Below, in pieces: positions 62,706 through 64,000 of a stretch of DNA of 64,000 bases; within the stretch, counting starts at the first letter, position 1; every line of letters begins with the position of its first letter. This stretch comes from an uncultured Bacteroidales bacterium (lineage in GTDB: Bacteria > Bacteroidota > Bacteroidia > Bacteroidales > UBA932), in NCBI GenBank assembly GCA_934691625.1, contig CAKUTA010000004.1, positions 62,001-126,000 of the forward strand, written 5' to 3'. The notes below the pieces were generated by a model. That model was not told the DNA's origin. It ran no database searches and saw nothing but the letters and a program-made list of their open reading frames with translations. The position numbers and the translations under genes were made by a program.

Positions 62706-64000
62706 ATGAAGTCAAAACTCAGAAAACATATCATAATATTGATTGCAGTGTCGGGCATCCTTACCAGCTGCAGGCTTGAACAACATTACAATACAATAAA
62801 AATAGATGGCAACAGCAAAGAACTTATCCTCAGAAAAGCCGCAAATGTCATCCCTACTGAACGGCAGATGGAAGCACTCGAAAGAGGGTTCATCGCATTC
62901 GTACATTTCGGGCCTAACACATTCACGGGCAAAGAATGGGGCAATGGGTTCGAAACTCCTGGCACTTTCACATTGACGGAACTGGACACAGACCAGTGGT
63001 GCAGGGCGATGAAAGACGCAGGCATGAAAATGGTGATTTTCACGGCAAAGCATCACGACGGGTTCGTAATGTGGCAAAGCCGATACACCAGCCATGGGAT
63101 AATGTCCACAAAATTCAGAAACGGCAAAGGCGACATAATGAAAGACCTGTCTGAATCATGCCGTAAATATGGGCTGAAGCTCGGCGTTTATCTCTCCCCT
63201 GCCGACCTGTATCAGATAGAGAGCCAGGATGGACTATACGGAAACATGAGCAAGCCGTCGCTACGAACAATCCCGCGAGAAATAGAAGGCAGACCATTTG
63301 AGAATAAGACCTCATTCAAGTTCAATGTCGATGACTACAATGAGTACTATCTGAATCAGCTTTTTGAGCTGCTGACCGAATATGGCCCTATCTCCGAAGT
63401 CTGGCTTGATGGCGCCCATCCTAAACGGAAAGGCGGCCAGACATATAACTACCACGCCTGGAAAGAGCTTATACGGACATTGGCTCCAGAAGCCAACATC
63501 TTCGGACGGGAGGATATCCGCTGGTGCGGGAATGAGGCAGGCAGAACAAGAGACTCGGAATGGAATGTTGTACCATATATGGAAAATCCGGATACTCTTT
63601 CTCAATTCAAGGACATGATGGACACTCCTCTCGCCGGACGAGAGGAGCTGATCAAGGGGAAATGGCTTCATTACCAACCTGCGGAAGTGAATACATCCAT
63701 AAGGGACGGATGGTTCTGGCGTGATGACACGTATCAGAAAACAAGAAGTGCAGACGATGTGTTCGACATCTATGAGCGTGCCGTCGGCGGTAATTCCATC
63801 TTCCTTCTGAATATCCCGCCAAACCGAGATGGCAGGTTCTCGCAGGCAGATGTCGATGTCCTGGAAGAAACCGGACGCAGAATCATGGAAACATACGGCA
63901 CCGATTTATTGACTGGAGCATACGGACCGAAAGAGGTTCTTGACAATGACATAGATACATACATCTCGCTAAAAGATGGCGGCAGCCTCGTAATAAGGCT
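62706..64000 (+). CDS. GH29 alpha-L-fucosidase lipoprotein (3' end beyond window)
   Basis: The first 431 residues of a lipoprotein (lipobox LTSC near residue 22) with a GH29 catalytic TIM barrel. The family motifs are HFGPNTFTGKEW near 68-79, TAKHHDGF near 112-119 and the nucleophile Asp235 in VWLDGAHP. GH29 enzymes release alpha-L-fucose from host or dietary glycans with retention of configuration. After the barrel, a beta-sandwich module seems to begin (LTGAYGPKEVLDNDIDTYI), like an F5/8 (CBM32) domain, and runs past the window edge. It has its own promoter and no SusCD next to it in this window. Confidence 0.9.
   Translation, partial: MKSKLRKHIIILIAVSGILTSCRLEQHYNTIKIDGNSKELILRKAANVIPTERQMEALERGFIAFVHFGPNTFTGKEWGNGFETPGTFTLTELDTDQWCRAMKDAGMKMVIFTAKHHDGFVMWQSRYTSHGIMSTKFRNGKGDIMKDLSESCRKYGLKLGVYLSPADLYQIESQDGLYGNMSKPSLRTIPREIEGRPFENKTSFKFNVDDYNEYYLNQLFELLTEYGPISEVWLDGAHPKRKGGQTYNYHAWKELIRTLAPEANIFGREDIRWCGNEAGRTRDSEWNVVPYMENPDTLSQFKDMMDTPLAGREELIKGKWLHYQPAEVNTSIRDGWFWRDDTYQKTRSADDVFDIYERAVGGNSIFLLNIPPNRDGRFSQADVDVLEETGRRIMETYGTDLLTGAYGPKEVLDNDIDTYISLKDGGSLVIR

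Overview
This 64 kb window is chromosomal DNA from a member of the Bacteroidales (phylum Bacteroidota). The evidence is a SusC/SusD pair, the transcarbamylase of the Bacteroides-type arginine pathway, an ExbB/ExbD cluster with two ExbD genes, a Porin_10-type outer-membrane protein, GIN/DUF2807 proteins, and promoters of the Bacteroidetes type (TTTG, 19-21 nt, TAnnTTTG). I cannot name the genus from sequence alone. No intact phage, plasmid, insertion sequence, integrase or CRISPR array is visible.

Layout. 0-3.2 kb: a CPBP membrane protease, then a two-gene operon on the minus strand for amino-sugar salvage (MurU-like nucleotidyltransferase; AmgK-like kinase fused to a RapZ C-terminal domain). 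3.2-5.9 kb: a tandem 156-bp repeat leading into pncB-pncA (NAD salvage). 5.97-12.3 kb: susC-susD with two lipoproteins and no carbohydrate-active enzyme. 12.9-15 kb (minus): ECF sigma factor, short membrane protein and GIN-domain protein. 15.2-19.4 kb: M13 peptidase, LolC/FtsX-like permease and a MltF-like lytic transglycosylase. 19.4-23.3 kb (minus): Porin_10 protein and a DUF6562-like lipoprotein. 23.6-27.8 kb (minus): a Nudix hydrolase, pyrE, SRPBCC, rRNA methyltransferase, TPR run. 27.9-32.2 kb (plus): queA, dprA, tatD, ansA. 32.3-37.5 kb (plus): exbB, a membrane protein, exbD1, exbD2, then asnS, udk and a TonB-like protein. 37.5-43.5 kb (minus): S41 protease, dCMP deaminase, acyl-CoA ligase and a large unknown. 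43.6-52.8 kb (minus): a nearly complete arginine regulon headed by argR. 53-58.8 kb: tRNA-Val and a giant alpha-2-macroglobulin. 58.9-61.1 kb: folC and a cysteine hydrolase. 61.1-62.5 kb: wreckage of at least four genes. 62.7 kb to the edge: a GH29 fucosidase cut by the window.

How the genes work together. The arginine block is the most coherent system: ArgR, a GNAT likely to make acylglutamate, ArgG, ArgC, ArgD, a transcarbamylase whose substrate-switch residue is Ser90 (predicting N-succinylornithine), ArgB, ArgE and ArgH. An ARG-box-like palindrome and a good promoter lie upstream of argR. ExbB/ExbD and the TonB-like protein could power SusC. The alpha-2-macroglobulin carries a short segment very like the SusC TonB box. 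The AmgK-RapZ fusion joins an amino-sugar kinase to a domain that in enterobacteria controls amino-sugar synthesis.

Limits. All function calls come from motifs and remembered families; no search was run. Most intergenic calls (promoters, operators, hairpins) were read by eye.
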